From an uncultured Variovorax sp. (GTDB lineage Bacteria > Pseudomonadota > Gammaproteobacteria > Burkholderiales > Burkholderiaceae_C), in assembly GCA_913776885.1 (NCBI GenBank), contig CAJYQC010000043.1, positions 1-44,374 of the forward strand: 44,374 bases of DNA. The letters are read 5' to 3'. Below, one piece after another: positions 1-7,610 of this stretch. Under the pieces are notes generated by a model that saw nothing but the letters and a program-made list of their open reading frames with translations, ran no database searches and had not been told where the DNA came from. The position numbers were made by a program, and so were the translations under genes. The first letter of the stretch is position 1, and each line of letters opens with the position of its first letter.

Positions 1-234
1 CGGGGGGTGGGCGGGGGGGGGGGCAGGCGGCGTCGGAATGGGCACGCCGCCGTGCCCTCATCCCGGCCTTTCCCCAGAGGGGGAAGGAGGAAGACCACGC
101 GCACCCGGGTCGATTGATCTCGGCTCGCTCCCTCCCCCGCTGGGGGAGGGCTGGGGTGGGGGCAAGCGGCGTCGGAATGGTCGCGCTGCCGTGCCCCCAC
201 CCCGACCTTCACCCAGAGGGGGAAGGAGGAAGAA
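1..234. repeat. Imperfect 139-nt tandem repeat with internal inverted arms
   Basis: Two copies of the same unit lie about 139 nt apart: the block GGCAGGCGGCGTCGGAATGG at 22-41 returns as GGCAAGCGGCGTCGGAATGG at 161-180, and each is followed by a similar C-rich then AGAGGGGGAAGGAGGAAGA tail (ending near 95 and 234). The G-rich arm at 130-162 is an approximate reverse complement of the C-rich arm at 53-85, so the unit can fold into a hairpin. This is typical of REP/BIME-like intergenic elements. It sits just downstream of the dmeF stop and holds no gene. Confidence 0.7.
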
Positions 235-235
235 C

Positions 236-1180
236 CTAATCCGCGCAGCGCTGGATTTCCACCGTCGAGTGGCGGATCTCCTCGTGCATCGAGAAGCAGG
301 CCCGCACCTGGTCGGCGGTGAGTGTCCGCGAGTGAGTCACCACGGTGAGCGCGCAGGCGTAGGCGTCGCGGCCCACGCGCCACACGTGCAGGTCGGCCAC
401 GCGGGTTTCGGAATCGGCCAGCAGGGTCTCGACGCCTTCCTTGATCTCCGCAGTGACGGGGTGGTCCATCTCGCGGTCGAGCAGCACCTTGCCGGTCTCC
501 TTCAACAGCGCCTTGGCCCAGACCGCCACCAGCACCGCGCCGACGATGCCCATCGCCGGGTCGAGCCAGGCCCAGCCGTAGAACCAGCCGCCCAGCAGCG
601 CCGCGATGGCGAGCACCGAAGTGGCGGCGTCGGCCACGACGTGCAGGTAGGCCGAGCGCAGGTTCAGGTCGTGGCCGTGGTGATCGTGCGCATGGCCGTG
701 GCCGTGATCGTGCCCGTGATGGTGATGCGCCCCGCCCAGCAGCCGCGCACAGACCAGGTTGACCAGCAGCCCCAGCACCGCCACGGCGATGGCCTCGGGG
801 TAGTGGATGGCCGAGGGCGACCACAGCCGCTCCAGCGAGCCCACCACCATCAACGCCGCCACGCCCAGCAGCGCCAGCGCGCTCGCGAAGCCGCCGAGAA
901 CCTCGATCTTCCAGGTGCCGAAGGCGAAGCGCGGGTCGCGTGCATAGCGGCGCGCAGCAGCATAGGCGAAGGCGCTCAGGCCGATCGCCAGCGCGTGCGA
1001 GCTCATGTGCCAGCCGTCGGCCAAGAGCGCCATCGAGTTGAACCACCAGCCGGCGCCGATCTCGACGACCATCATCGCGAAGGTGATCCACATCACCAGG
1101 CGCGTGCTGCGCTCGGCGGAGGAGGTGTCGGCGCCGAAATGGTGGTCATGCTGCCAGGCGCTCAGGTCATGGGTGTGCAT
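236..1180 (-). CDS. dmeF: Cation diffusion facilitator DmeF, Co(II)/Ni(II) efflux
   Basis: A 314-residue inner-membrane antiporter of the CDF family, expected to export Co2+/Ni2+ from the cytoplasm. The N-terminus begins MHTHDLSAWQHDHHF, the His-rich start typical of DmeF. The metal site in TM2 is H58-x3-H62 (WHMSSHA) rather than the H-x3-D or D-x3-D of zinc and iron CDFs, and TM5 carries HVVAD (H-x3-D). A cytosolic loop at about residues 148-171 is almost entirely His, Asp and Gly. A C-terminal cytoplasmic domain follows (VADLHVWRVG). The start lies 5 bp downstream of the ruvB stop, so the two are probably cotranscribed; no separate promoter or DmeR-type repressor gene is visible. The family call is firm; Co/Ni specificity is inferred from the family. 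Confidence 0.9.
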   Translation of the reverse strand: MHTHDLSAWQHDHHFGADTSSAERSTRLVMWITFAMMVVEIGAGWWFNSMALLADGWHMSSHALAIGLSAFAYAAARRYARDPRFAFGTWKIEVLGGFASALALLGVAALMVVGSLERLWSPSAIHYPEAIAVAVLGLLVNLVCARLLGGAHHHHGHDHGHGHAHDHHGHDLNLRSAYLHVVADAATSVLAIAALLGGWFYGWAWLDPAMGIVGAVLVAVWAKALLKETGKVLLDREMDHPVTAEIKEGVETLLADSETRVADLHVWRVGRDAYACALTVVTHSRTLTADQVRACFSMHEEIRHSTVEIQRCAD

Positions 1181-1185
1181 GGGAA

Positions 1186-2250
1186 TCAGGCTCCAAAGAG
1201 ATCGGGTCCGTCGTTGCGGCCGGAAGGGGGCGCTACGCCGAGATGGCGGTACGCCGCCAGCGTGGCGATGCGCCCGCGCGGCGTGCGCTGCAGGTAGCCC
1301 TGCTGGATGAGGTAGGGCTCGATCACGTCCTCGATGGTGTCTCGCTCCTCGCCGATGCTGGCGGCCACGTTGTCCAGCCCGACAGGCCCGCCATCGAAGC
1401 GGTGGATGACAGCCTCCAGCAGCTTGCGGTCCATCAGGTCGAAGCCCTGCGGATCGACGTCGAGCATGGCCAGCGCACGGTGCGCGATGTCTTCGGTGAT
1501 GCGGCCGTTGCCCTTGACCTCGGCGTAGTCGCGCACGCGGCGCAGCAGGCGGTTGGCGATGCGGGGCGTGCCGCGCGAGCGGCGGGCGATCTCGAAGCCG
1601 CCGGCCGCATCGGCCTCCACCTTGAGCAGCCCGGCGCTGCGGTGCACGATCAGCGCGAGCTCCTCGGGCGTGTAGAACTCCAGCCGCGCGACGATGCCGA
1701 AGCGGTCGCGCAGCGGGTTGGTCAGCATCCCGGCGCGGGTGGTGGCGCCCACCAGCGTGAAGGGCTGCAGGTCGAGCTTGATGCTGCGCGCCGCGGGGCC
1801 CTCGCCGATCATGATGTCGATCTGGTAGTCCTCCAGCGCCGGATACAGGATTTCCTCGACGACCGGGCTCAGCCGGTGGATCTCGTCGATGAAGAGCACG
1901 TCGTTCGGCTCCAGGTTGGTCAGCAGCGCCGCCAGATCCTTGGGTTTTTCGAGCACGGGGCCGGAGGTCTGGCGCAGATTGACGCCCAGCTCGGCCGCGA
2001 TGATGTGCGACAGCGTGGTCTTGCCCAGGCCCGGCGGGCCGAAGAGCAGCACGTGGTCGAGGGCTTCCTGACGCTTGCGCGCGGCGCCGATGAAGATCTC
2101 GAGCTGCTCGCGCACCTTGGCCTGGCCGACGTACTCGTCGAGCAGCTTGGGGCGCAGGGCCCGTTCGATCGCCTCCTCGTTGGGCGAGGCCGGGGCCGCG
2201 GACACCACGCGTTGGGGGGCGGGCGCGAAGTCGTCTGTCTGGATGGTCAT
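1186..2250 (-). CDS. ruvB: Holliday junction branch migration ATPase RuvB
   Basis: RuvB is the AAA+ hexameric motor that, with RuvA, drives branch migration of Holliday junctions. The 354-residue length is normal. Visible are the RuvB N-terminal signature ([20 protein letters not shown]), Walker A GPPGLGKT at about 69-76, Walker B FIDEIHRL at about 115-122, sensor region [18 protein letters not shown], and the C-terminal winged helix ([14 protein letters not shown]). The frame is open far upstream, but the ATG at 2250 begins [10 protein letters not shown] as in related RuvB proteins and is preferred. Unusually, ruvA is not adjacent: it lies on the same strand at 19369-19941, with about 17 kb of other genes between. 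Confidence 0.97.
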   Translation of the reverse strand: MTIQTDDFAPAPQRVVSAAPASPNEEAIERALRPKLLDEYVGQAKVREQLEIFIGAARKRQEALDHVLLFGPPGLGKTTLSHIIAAELGVNLRQTSGPVLEKPKDLAALLTNLEPNDVLFIDEIHRLSPVVEEILYPALEDYQIDIMIGEGPAARSIKLDLQPFTLVGATTRAGMLTNPLRDRFGIVARLEFYTPEELALIVHRSAGLLKVEADAAGGFEIARRSRGTPRIANRLLRRVRDYAEVKGNGRITEDIAHRALAMLDVDPQGFDLMDRKLLEAVIHRFDGGPVGLDNVAASIGEERDTIEDVIEPYLIQQGYLQRTPRGRIATLAAYRHLGVAPPSGRNDGPDLFGA

Positions 2251-2282
2251 TTGCTGGAAGTGTGCGCCGACGAGTTTAGTCC

Positions 2283-2376
2283 CGAGCGCCGCGCCGGGCC
2301 GCCCCAAGCAAGCGAGCGCCCCCTCGGGGCCAGCGAGGACACGCAGTGCCGAGCGTGGGGGCCCGTCCTTCACTGG
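2283..2376 (-). repeat. Dispersed intergenic repeat (CACTGCGTG type)
   Basis: Read on the minus strand this stretch runs CCCCCACGCTCGGCACTGCG ... GGCCCCGAGGGGGC ... GCTTGCTTGGGGCGGCCCGG. It contains a short hairpin (GCCCCGAGGGGGC) and resembles, in its CACTGCGTG core and GGCGGCCCGG end, the elements at 6767-6862 and 19944-20045. It separates ruvB from the ynb-like operon, at one edge of the DNA that splits ruvA from ruvB. It carries no credible reading frame. Confidence 0.55.
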
Positions 2377-2398
2377 CAGAATGCTTCGGCCACATAAC
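2369..2398 (+). promoter_or_regulatory. Possible sigma-70 promoter of the ynb-like operon
   Basis: TTCACT (2369-2374) and CATAAC (2393-2398) are separated by 18 bp and match the sigma-70 consensus at 4 of 6 positions each. They lie just upstream of the ribosome-binding site GAGGGGA (2403-2409) and the GTG start at 2419, which would leave only a short leader. Weak evidence; the only other cue is that nothing else upstream is oriented into this operon. Confidence 0.3.
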
Positions 2399-2418
2399 GA
2401 ACGAGGGGAAGCCAGCAC

Positions 2419-3045
2419 GTGTCGATCTACGAACTGAAGCCGCGTTTCCAGGCCCTGCTGCGGCCGCTGGTGGTCCGCCTGCATGCGATGGGCGTCACCG
2501 CCAACCAGGTCACGCTGGCGGCATGCGCGGTATCGGTGGCACTCGGACTCTGGCTCTTCTTCGCGGCGCCCTCGCCGGCGGCCTTCGGCCTCATCCCGCT
2601 GTGGATGTTCCTGCGCATGGCCTTCAACGCCATCGACGGCATGCTGGCACGCGAGCACAACCAGCAGAGCAAGCTGGGCGCCTTCCTCAACGAACTGACC
2701 GACGTGGTCTCCGACGCGGCGCTGTACCTGCCCTTCGCGCTGGTGCCGCCTTTCAGTGGCTTCTGGGTCGGCACCGTCATCGTGCTGTCCGGGCTGAGCG
2801 AATTCGCCGGCGCGCTGGGCCCCACGGTCGGCGCCTCGCGCCGCTACGACGGCCCGCTGGGCAAGAGCGACCGGGCCTTCGTGTTCGGCGCGCTCGGCCT
2901 GTACGTGGCGCTGGGCTGGCCGCTGCCGGGCTGGACGGCCTGGCTGATGCCGCTGCTGGCCGCGCTCGTGGCCTGGACCACCATCAACCGCATCCGCCGG
3001 GCACTGGCGGAGGCAGACGACAAGAATTCAACAGGGACTCAATGA
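2419..3045 (+). CDS. ynbA: YnbA-type CDP-alcohol phosphatidyltransferase
   Basis: A 208-residue integral inner-membrane protein of the CDP-alcohol phosphatidyltransferase superfamily, which joins a CDP-linked lipid to an alcohol head group. The superfamily motif DxxDGxxAR-x8-GxxxDxxxD is recognisable but altered: N70-xx-D73-G74-xx-A77-R78-x8-G87-xxx-N91-xxx-D95, so the first and third aspartates are asparagines. From memory the E. coli YnbA family shows the same change, so this is a subfamily trait rather than damage. Start is GTG at 2419, behind GAGGGGA. The stop overlaps the next ATG by 4 bp (ATGA), showing translational coupling to the ynbC homologue. The alcohol acceptor cannot be told from sequence. 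Confidence 0.85.
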   Translation: MSIYELKPRFQALLRPLVVRLHAMGVTANQVTLAACAVSVALGLWLFFAAPSPAAFGLIPLWMFLRMAFNAIDGMLAREHNQQSKLGAFLNELTDVVSDAALYLPFALVPPFSGFWVGTVIVLSGLSEFAGALGPTVGASRRYDGPLGKSDRAFVFGALGLYVALGWPLPGWTAWLMPLLAALVAWTTINRIRRALAEADDKNSTGTQ

Positions 3046-4808
3046 CAACCACGACTCCTCGCATCGCCGAAGAAATCCACTTCCAGACGCACGACGGCGA
3101 ATCGCTCTTCTACCGCCGCTGGCCCGCCACCGGTGCCGCGCGGCGCGGCGCCGTGCTGCTGTTCCACCGCGGCCACGAGCACGGGGCGCGCATGGCGCAC
3201 CTGGTCGACGAGCTCGACCTGCCCGACTTCGACTTCTACGCCTGGGACGCCCGCGGCCACGGCCGCTCGCCGGGCCAGCGCGGCTACAGCCCCAGCTTCG
3301 GCACCTCGGTGCGCGACGTGCAGACCTTCGTGCAGCACATCGGCGCGGTGCACGGCGTGCCCGAGCACGACATCCACGTGGTCGCGCAGAGCGTGGGCGC
3401 GGTGCTGATCGCCACCTGGGCGCACGACTACGCACCCAAGGTGCGCGGCCTCACGCTCGCCTCGCCGGCCTTCAAGGTCAAGCTCTACGTGCCCTTCGCG
3501 CGGCCGGGCCTGGCGCTGATGCACAAGCTGCGCGGGCTCTTCTTCGTCAACAGCTACGTGAAGGCGAAGTTCCTCACGCACGACCCGGAGCGCATTGCCA
3601 GCTACGAGAGCGATCCGCTCATCAGCCGGCCGATCGCGGTCAACATCCTGCTGGGGCTGTACGAAGCGGCCGAGCGCGTGGTGGCCGACGCCAACGCGAT
3701 CACGCTGCCGGTGCAGCTGCTCATCTCCGGCGCCGACTGGGTGGTGCACCACAAGCCGCAGCACCAGTTCTTCGAGCGGCTCGGCAGCGTGGTCAAGACC
3801 AAGGTCGAGCTGCCGGGCTTCTTCCACGACACGCTGGGCGAGAAAGACCGCGCGCCGGCAGTGGCGCAGATCCGCGAATTCATCCTGCAGCGATTCGACG
3901 AGCCCGCCGTGCCGGTCGACCGCCGCGACGCGCACCTCAGCGGCGAGACGGCCGAGGAGTCGCGCGCGCTGGCCGAGCCGCTTTCGCCCCTGTCGCCGCG
4001 CGGCGCCTACTGGGCCATCACCCGCGCCGGGCTGAAGCTGGGCGGCACGATGTCCGAAGGCATCAAGCTGGGCCACGAGACCGGCTTCGACTCCGGCAGC
4101 ACGCTCGACTACGTCTACCGCAACCATCCGCAGGGCAGCTCGTTCATAGGCCGCTCCATCGACAAGACCTACCTGGAGTCGATCGGCTGGCGCGGCATCC
4201 GCCAGCGCAAGATCCACGTCGAGGAGCTGCTGCGCATCGCGATGGAGCGGCTGGCCGAGATGCACCGCGAGGTGCGCGTGATGGACATCGCCGCCGGCCA
4301 CGGCCGCTACGTGCTCGACGCGGTGCTGGCGAGCCCCGTCAAGGCGAGCTCGATCCTGCTGCGCGACTACAGCGACATCAACGTGCGCGACGGCCGTGCG
4401 CTCATCGCCGAGAAGGGCCTGGAAGACATCGCCCAGTTCGTGCAGGCCGACGCCTTCGACCGCATGAGCCTGGCCAGCGTGACGCCGCGGCCCACGCTGG
4501 CCGTGGTGTCGGGCCTCTACGAGCTCTTTCCCGACAACGAGATGGTGCGCCGCTCGCTCGCGGGCGTGGGCGACGCGGTGGAAGACCGCGGCTACCTCGT
4601 CTACACCGGGCAGCCCTGGCATCCGCAGCTGGAGATGATCGCGCGCGCCCTCACCAGCCACCGCCAGGGCGAGGCCTGGGTGATGCGCCGCCGCACCCAG
4701 TACGAGATGGACCAGCTGGTGGAGGAAGCGGGCTTCCGCAAGATCGACCAGCGGGTGGACGAGTGGGGCATCTTCACGGTGTCGCTGGCTGTGCGTACGG
4801 AGCGGTGA
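3042..4808 (+). CDS. ynbC: YnbC-like fused alpha/beta hydrolase and SAM-dependent methyltransferase
   Basis: A 588-residue, probably cytosolic or membrane-peripheral two-domain enzyme. Residues about 10-290 form an alpha/beta hydrolase of the monoacylglycerol lipase (serine aminopeptidase) type: LLFHRGHEHG oxyanion region, YAWDARGHGRSPGQRG, nucleophile S117 in VAQSVGAV, late acid in ISGADWVVH and His in GFFHDTLGE. A linker follows, then a class I methyltransferase at about 390-588 with SAM motif I MDIAAGHGRY (D415). Length and domain order match E. coli YnbC (about 585 aa). The ATG overlaps the ynbA stop, so the longer open frame upstream is not used. A role in hydrolysing or methylating a lipid made by the neighbours is an inference from context. 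Confidence 0.85.
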   Translation: MTTTTPRIAEEIHFQTHDGESLFYRRWPATGAARRGAVLLFHRGHEHGARMAHLVDELDLPDFDFYAWDARGHGRSPGQRGYSPSFGTSVRDVQTFVQHIGAVHGVPEHDIHVVAQSVGAVLIATWAHDYAPKVRGLTLASPAFKVKLYVPFARPGLALMHKLRGLFFVNSYVKAKFLTHDPERIASYESDPLISRPIAVNILLGLYEAAERVVADANAITLPVQLLISGADWVVHHKPQHQFFERLGSVVKTKVELPGFFHDTLGEKDRAPAVAQIREFILQRFDEPAVPVDRRDAHLSGETAEESRALAEPLSPLSPRGAYWAITRAGLKLGGTMSEGIKLGHETGFDSGSTLDYVYRNHPQGSSFIGRSIDKTYLESIGWRGIRQRKIHVEELLRIAMERLAEMHREVRVMDIAAGHGRYVLDAVLASPVKASSILLRDYSDINVRDGRALIAEKGLEDIAQFVQADAFDRMSLASVTPRPTLAVVSGLYELFPDNEMVRRSLAGVGDAVEDRGYLVYTGQPWHPQLEMIARALTSHRQGEAWVMRRRTQYEMDQLVEEAGFRKIDQRVDEWGIFTVSLAVRTER

Positions 4809-4814
4809 TGAATC

Positions 4815-4975
4815 CGGGAGCGGGCAGCCGGACGCAGAGGACGCGAAGGTTGCGCAGAGGGCGCGAAAGGGAATACCGAAAGGATTTCTTTCTTCTTCTG
4901 CGGCCTCTGCGTGGTTCTTGTGTTCGTTCTGCTTTCGGGTGTGCGGTGCTCTCACTGAAGAGCGCGGGGGTTTCG
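4815..4975 (+). repeat. Dispersed GACGCAGAGGACGCGAAGG-type repeat inside the operon
   Basis: The gap between the ynbC and ynbD homologues holds GGGCAGCCGGACGCAGAGGA followed by CGCAGAG/GCGCGAAAG words on the left and the partly complementary TGCGGCCTCTGCG on the right, a loose inverted repeat. The left arm closely resembles the element at 41569-41719 (GGGCAACCGAACGCAGAAGG). I know this word set as a dispersed intergenic repeat of Comamonadaceae. It interrupts what would otherwise be a tightly packed operon and may form a transcribed stem. Confidence 0.6.
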
Positions 4976-4977
4976 GC

Positions 4978-6321
4978 ATGAGCTCCGGCCGCCGCCCCTG
5001 GAAGCGTGCTGCTGCGTGGCTGGTGCTGCTGGGACCGCTGTTCTATGCGACCTACGGCTTCGCCAACTGGTGGGCGACCACGCGCGCCGAGGTACCGTCG
5101 ATGGCCTTCGATTGGGAGCGGCATGTGCCGTTCTGGCCCTGGACGATCTTCCCGTACTGGACGATCAACGCCTTCTACGCGCTGTCGCTGTTCCTCGCGC
5201 GCAGCAGGCACGCGCTCGACCGGCATGCGCTGCGGCTGCTGACGGCCACGCTGGTGGCCTGCACCTGCTTCGTGCTGTGGCCGCTGCACTTCAGCTTCGG
5301 GCAGCCGCCGGTCGACGGCGCGCCGGCCTTCTTGTTCAACGCGCTGCGCGGCTTCGACCAGCCCTTCAACCAGGCGCCCTCGCTGCACATCGCGCTGGCG
5401 GTGATCCTGTGGGACTGGTACCGGCAGTTCATCCGGCCGCTGTGGGCACGGCTGGTGCTGCATGCGTGGGCCTTCGCCATCTGCGCCTCGGTGCTCACGA
5501 CCTGGCAGCACCATTTCATCGACATTCCGACCGGCGCGCTGCTGGGCCTGTTCTGCGTGTGGCTGTGGCCGCTGGAGCGCGTGGTGTCGATGCCGCGCGC
5601 ATGGCGCACCACGCGCGACCCGCAGCGCTGGAAGCTGGCGGGCTTCTACGCGGTGGGTGCCGCGCTGTTCCTGGCGGCGGCGCTCTACGGTGGCGGCATC
5701 GCGCTGTGGCTCGCATGGCCGGCCGCCGCGCTGGCGCTGGTGGCGCTGAACTACGCAGGCTTCGGCGCGCGCGGCTTCCAGATGGATGGCCGCGGGCGCA
5801 TGGGCTGGGCGGCGCGCTGGATGTTCGCGCCCTACCGGCTCGGCGCCGCCGTCAATGCCTGGCTCTGGACACGCAGCCTGCCGGCCTCGGTCGAAGTGGT
5901 GCCGGGCCTGCGGCTGGGCCGGCGACCCACGCATGCCGAATGGCTGGCGGCCGGCCGACCCCGGCTGGTGAGCCTGTGCGCCGAACTGCAGATGCCCGCA
6001 GGCGTGCCGCACGCGCGCTGCGTGCCGATCCTCGACCTGACGGTGCCGCCCGCGGTGCGCCTGCAGCGCGCGGCGGCGGTCATCGAAGGCCAGCGCCGCC
6101 ACGCCGACGGCGCGCCGGTGTGGGTCTGCTGCGCGCTCGGCTTCTCGCGCAGCGCGGCGGCGGTGATCGCGTGGCTGGGCCGCTACGGCGCGGCCGGTGG
6201 CGTCGCCCAGGCCGAACAGGCAGTGCGCCGGGCACGGCCGCAGATCGTGCTGCGGGATGCGTGGCGGGCCGCCCTGGAGCAGTTCGAACCCTTGCCGGAG
6301 GTGCCGCGCCATGACCGATGA
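4978..6321 (+). CDS. ynbD: YnbD-like PAP2 phosphatase fused to a dual-specificity phosphatase
   Basis: A 447-residue inner-membrane protein. The N-terminal half (about 1-290) has several hydrophobic helices and a PAP2-type core: QAPSLHIAL (P134-S135-L136-H137, in place of PSGH) and HHFID (H178-x3-D182). The C-terminal part (about 300-440) is a cysteine phosphatase of the dual-specificity type, with active site C385-x5-R391 in VCCALGFSRSAAAVIAWL. E. coli YnbD has the same architecture as I recall it. The enzyme could remove phosphate from a lipid phosphate made by the neighbours, as PgpP/PTPMT1-like or PAP2 enzymes do; the substrate is unknown. Start ATG 4978 gives a normal N-terminus with a first TM at about 10-30; the stop overlaps the next gene by 11 bp. 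Confidence 0.82.
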   Translation: MSSGRRPWKRAAAWLVLLGPLFYATYGFANWWATTRAEVPSMAFDWERHVPFWPWTIFPYWTINAFYALSLFLARSRHALDRHALRLLTATLVACTCFVLWPLHFSFGQPPVDGAPAFLFNALRGFDQPFNQAPSLHIALAVILWDWYRQFIRPLWARLVLHAWAFAICASVLTTWQHHFIDIPTGALLGLFCVWLWPLERVVSMPRAWRTTRDPQRWKLAGFYAVGAALFLAAALYGGGIALWLAWPAAALALVALNYAGFGARGFQMDGRGRMGWAARWMFAPYRLGAAVNAWLWTRSLPASVEVVPGLRLGRRPTHAEWLAAGRPRLVSLCAELQMPAGVPHARCVPILDLTVPPAVRLQRAAAVIEGQRRHADGAPVWVCCALGFSRSAAAVIAWLGRYGAAGGVAQAEQAVRRARPQIVLRDAWRAALEQFEPLPEVPRHDR

Positions 6322-6766
6322 CAACGACCGGGCCACCTGCGCCGCGCTCGCGGCGCTGCTGCGCGCCATGGCGCTGCCGGCCGTCTGGGGCTTCGCGCTC
6401 ACCTGCATCTCGGCGCTGGTGCTCGCGCTGACGCTGCGCTCGCTCTCGACCACCGCCACCATGGCCTTCGGCGCGGTCGTCATCCTCGGCGCGCTGGAGC
6501 GCTACTTCGCGTTCCGCCTGCGTTTCGACGAGGCGCTGTTCGACGGCCTCGCGCGCAACACCGTCGCCTCGCTCGACGCGCTCGACCGCGCGCTCTCGTC
6601 CCTCGGGCTGCGCGAGCCGCCGCCTTCGCAGCCTTCACTGCACACGCCCCGCCCGCTCGACGACCGCGTGCAGGGCACCCGCCAGCTCATGCAGCGCCAC
6701 GCCATCGTGGTGGCCTGCCAGAGCGCGATGTTCCTCCTTGCCTTGATGACACAGGACTTGTCATGA
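6311..6766 (+). CDS. Small membrane protein of the ynb-like operon, unknown function
   Basis: A 151-residue protein I do not recognise. It starts at ATG 6311 inside the end of the ynbD homologue (11-bp overlap in another frame). Hydrophobic stretches lie at about residues 20-40 (PAVWGFALTCISALVLALTL), 46-62 and 130-147, so two or three membrane helices are likely; between them is a soluble segment of about 60 residues with a Pro-rich patch (REPPPSQPSLHTPRP). It has no known catalytic motif. Tight coupling to ynbD suggests an accessory membrane subunit of the lipid pathway. Its codon and base use resemble its neighbours. Confidence 0.75.
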   Translation: MTDDNDRATCAALAALLRAMALPAVWGFALTCISALVLALTLRSLSTTATMAFGAVVILGALERYFAFRLRFDEALFDGLARNTVASLDALDRALSSLGLREPPPSQPSLHTPRPLDDRVQGTRQLMQRHAIVVACQSAMFLLALMTQDLS

Positions 6767-6862
6767 CTCTCCCCCAGGCTTGCCCACTGCGCGTGGCCTG
6801 CTCCCCTCTCGCCGGGGTCCGCTCCAGCGGCCCGTCGAAGCCGGCTTCGCGGTGCGCACCGA
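6767..6862 (+). repeat. Dispersed intergenic repeat (CACTGCGCGTGG type) inside the operon
   Basis: Immediately after the stop at 6764-6766 comes CTCTCCCCCAGGCTTGCCCA followed by CTGCGCGTGGCC, then a C-rich stem and AAGCCGGCTTCGCGGTG. The same order of words (CCCCC..GCTTGC.CACT.CGTG..GCC ... GGCGGCCCG..AAGCCGG.T.CGCGGTG) is found at 19944-20045, in front of phoH. It pushes the acyltransferase start about 125 bp from the preceding gene, in an operon otherwise joined by overlaps. Confidence 0.65.
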
Positions 6863-6890
6863 ACAAGCCGTTCACACCGGAGGCGACACC

Positions 6891-7610
6891 TTGAGCGACG
6901 GCACGGACAAGCCCGAAACCACCGTGCTGCGGCGCGGCCTCGCCATCGTGGCGGGCAAGCTCATCATCGGCGCGGCCGGGCTGCTGACCGGCGTGCGTGC
7001 CATCTGGTCGGGCTCCACGCCCAAGGCCGAGCAGACGCTGTACTTCGCCAATCACACGAGCCACGGCGACTTCGTGCTGCTGTGGGCCACGCTGCCGCCC
7101 GACCTGCGCGCGCTGACGCGGCCGGTGGCCGGACAGGACTACTGGATGGCCTCGAAGCTGCGGCAGTTCATCGGCATCGACGTGTTCAACGCGCTGATGA
7201 TCCGCCGCGACGGCTCGGGCCAGGGCGAGAACCCGGTCGAGCAGATGAAGCAGGCGCTGGACGCCGGCGACTCGCTCATCATGTTCCCGGAAGGCACGCG
7301 CAACACCGGCGACGAGATCCTGCTGCCGCTCAAGAGCGGCCTCTTCCATCTGGCGCGCGCCTGCCCCAACGTGCGGCTGGTGCCCGTATGGATCGAGAAC
7401 CTCAAGCGCGTGCTGCCCAAGGGCACGCTGGTGCCGATCCCGCTGGCCTGCACGGTGCGCTTCGGCGCGCCGATCTCGCTGGCCGAGGGCGAGGACAAGA
7501 ACAGCTTCATCGCCCGGGCCCGCACGGCGATGCTGGACCTGCGGCCCGAGTACGACCGCATCGAGGAGAACGGACAAGCCGGCCAGAACAACACGGGGGC
7601 ATCGGCATGA
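6891..7610 (+). CDS. PlsC-type 1-acyl-glycerol-3-phosphate acyltransferase family protein
   Basis: A 239-residue membrane-associated acyltransferase of the PlsC superfamily, which transfers an acyl chain to lysophosphatidic acid or a similar acceptor. Motif I is NHTSHGDF (H55-x4-D60), motif III is FPEGTR (132-137), and a conserved LVPVWIEN segment follows. A hydrophobic N-terminal helix (GLAIVAGKLIIGAAGLLTG) would anchor it. The start chosen is TTG at 6891, because GGAGG (6879-6883) lies 7 nt upstream and the upstream ATG at 6780 would place the N-terminus inside the dispersed repeat. Its stop overlaps the next ATG by 4 bp. In this operon it could supply phosphatidic acid for the CdsA-like enzyme encoded next; that is inference. 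Confidence 0.85.
   Translation: MSDGTDKPETTVLRRGLAIVAGKLIIGAAGLLTGVRAIWSGSTPKAEQTLYFANHTSHGDFVLLWATLPPDLRALTRPVAGQDYWMASKLRQFIGIDVFNALMIRRDGSGQGENPVEQMKQALDAGDSLIMFPEGTRNTGDEILLPLKSGLFHLARACPNVRLVPVWIENLKRVLPKGTLVPIPLACTVRFGAPISLAEGEDKNSFIARARTAMLDLRPEYDRIEENGQAGQNNTGASA

Noticed and set aside
1-234. CRISPR array or tRNA in the repeated left edge
   Set aside because: Only two copies with a 139-nt period, no regular spacers, and internal inverted arms; no cloverleaf. It fits a REP/BIME-like element.
3039-4979. Long open frame (about 646 codons) on the minus strand opposite the ynbC homologue
   Set aside because: The translation is His/Arg/Ala-rich low-complexity without any family motif, and the plus strand encodes a clear two-domain protein. 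It results from high GC at third positions.
6763-6892. Short ATG frame starting in the stop codon of the small membrane protein gene
   Set aside because: It runs about 43 codons through the dispersed repeat and ends at the TGA overlapping the TTG start of the acyltransferase; the product is a translation of repeat sequence. A leader-peptide role cannot be excluded but nothing supports it.
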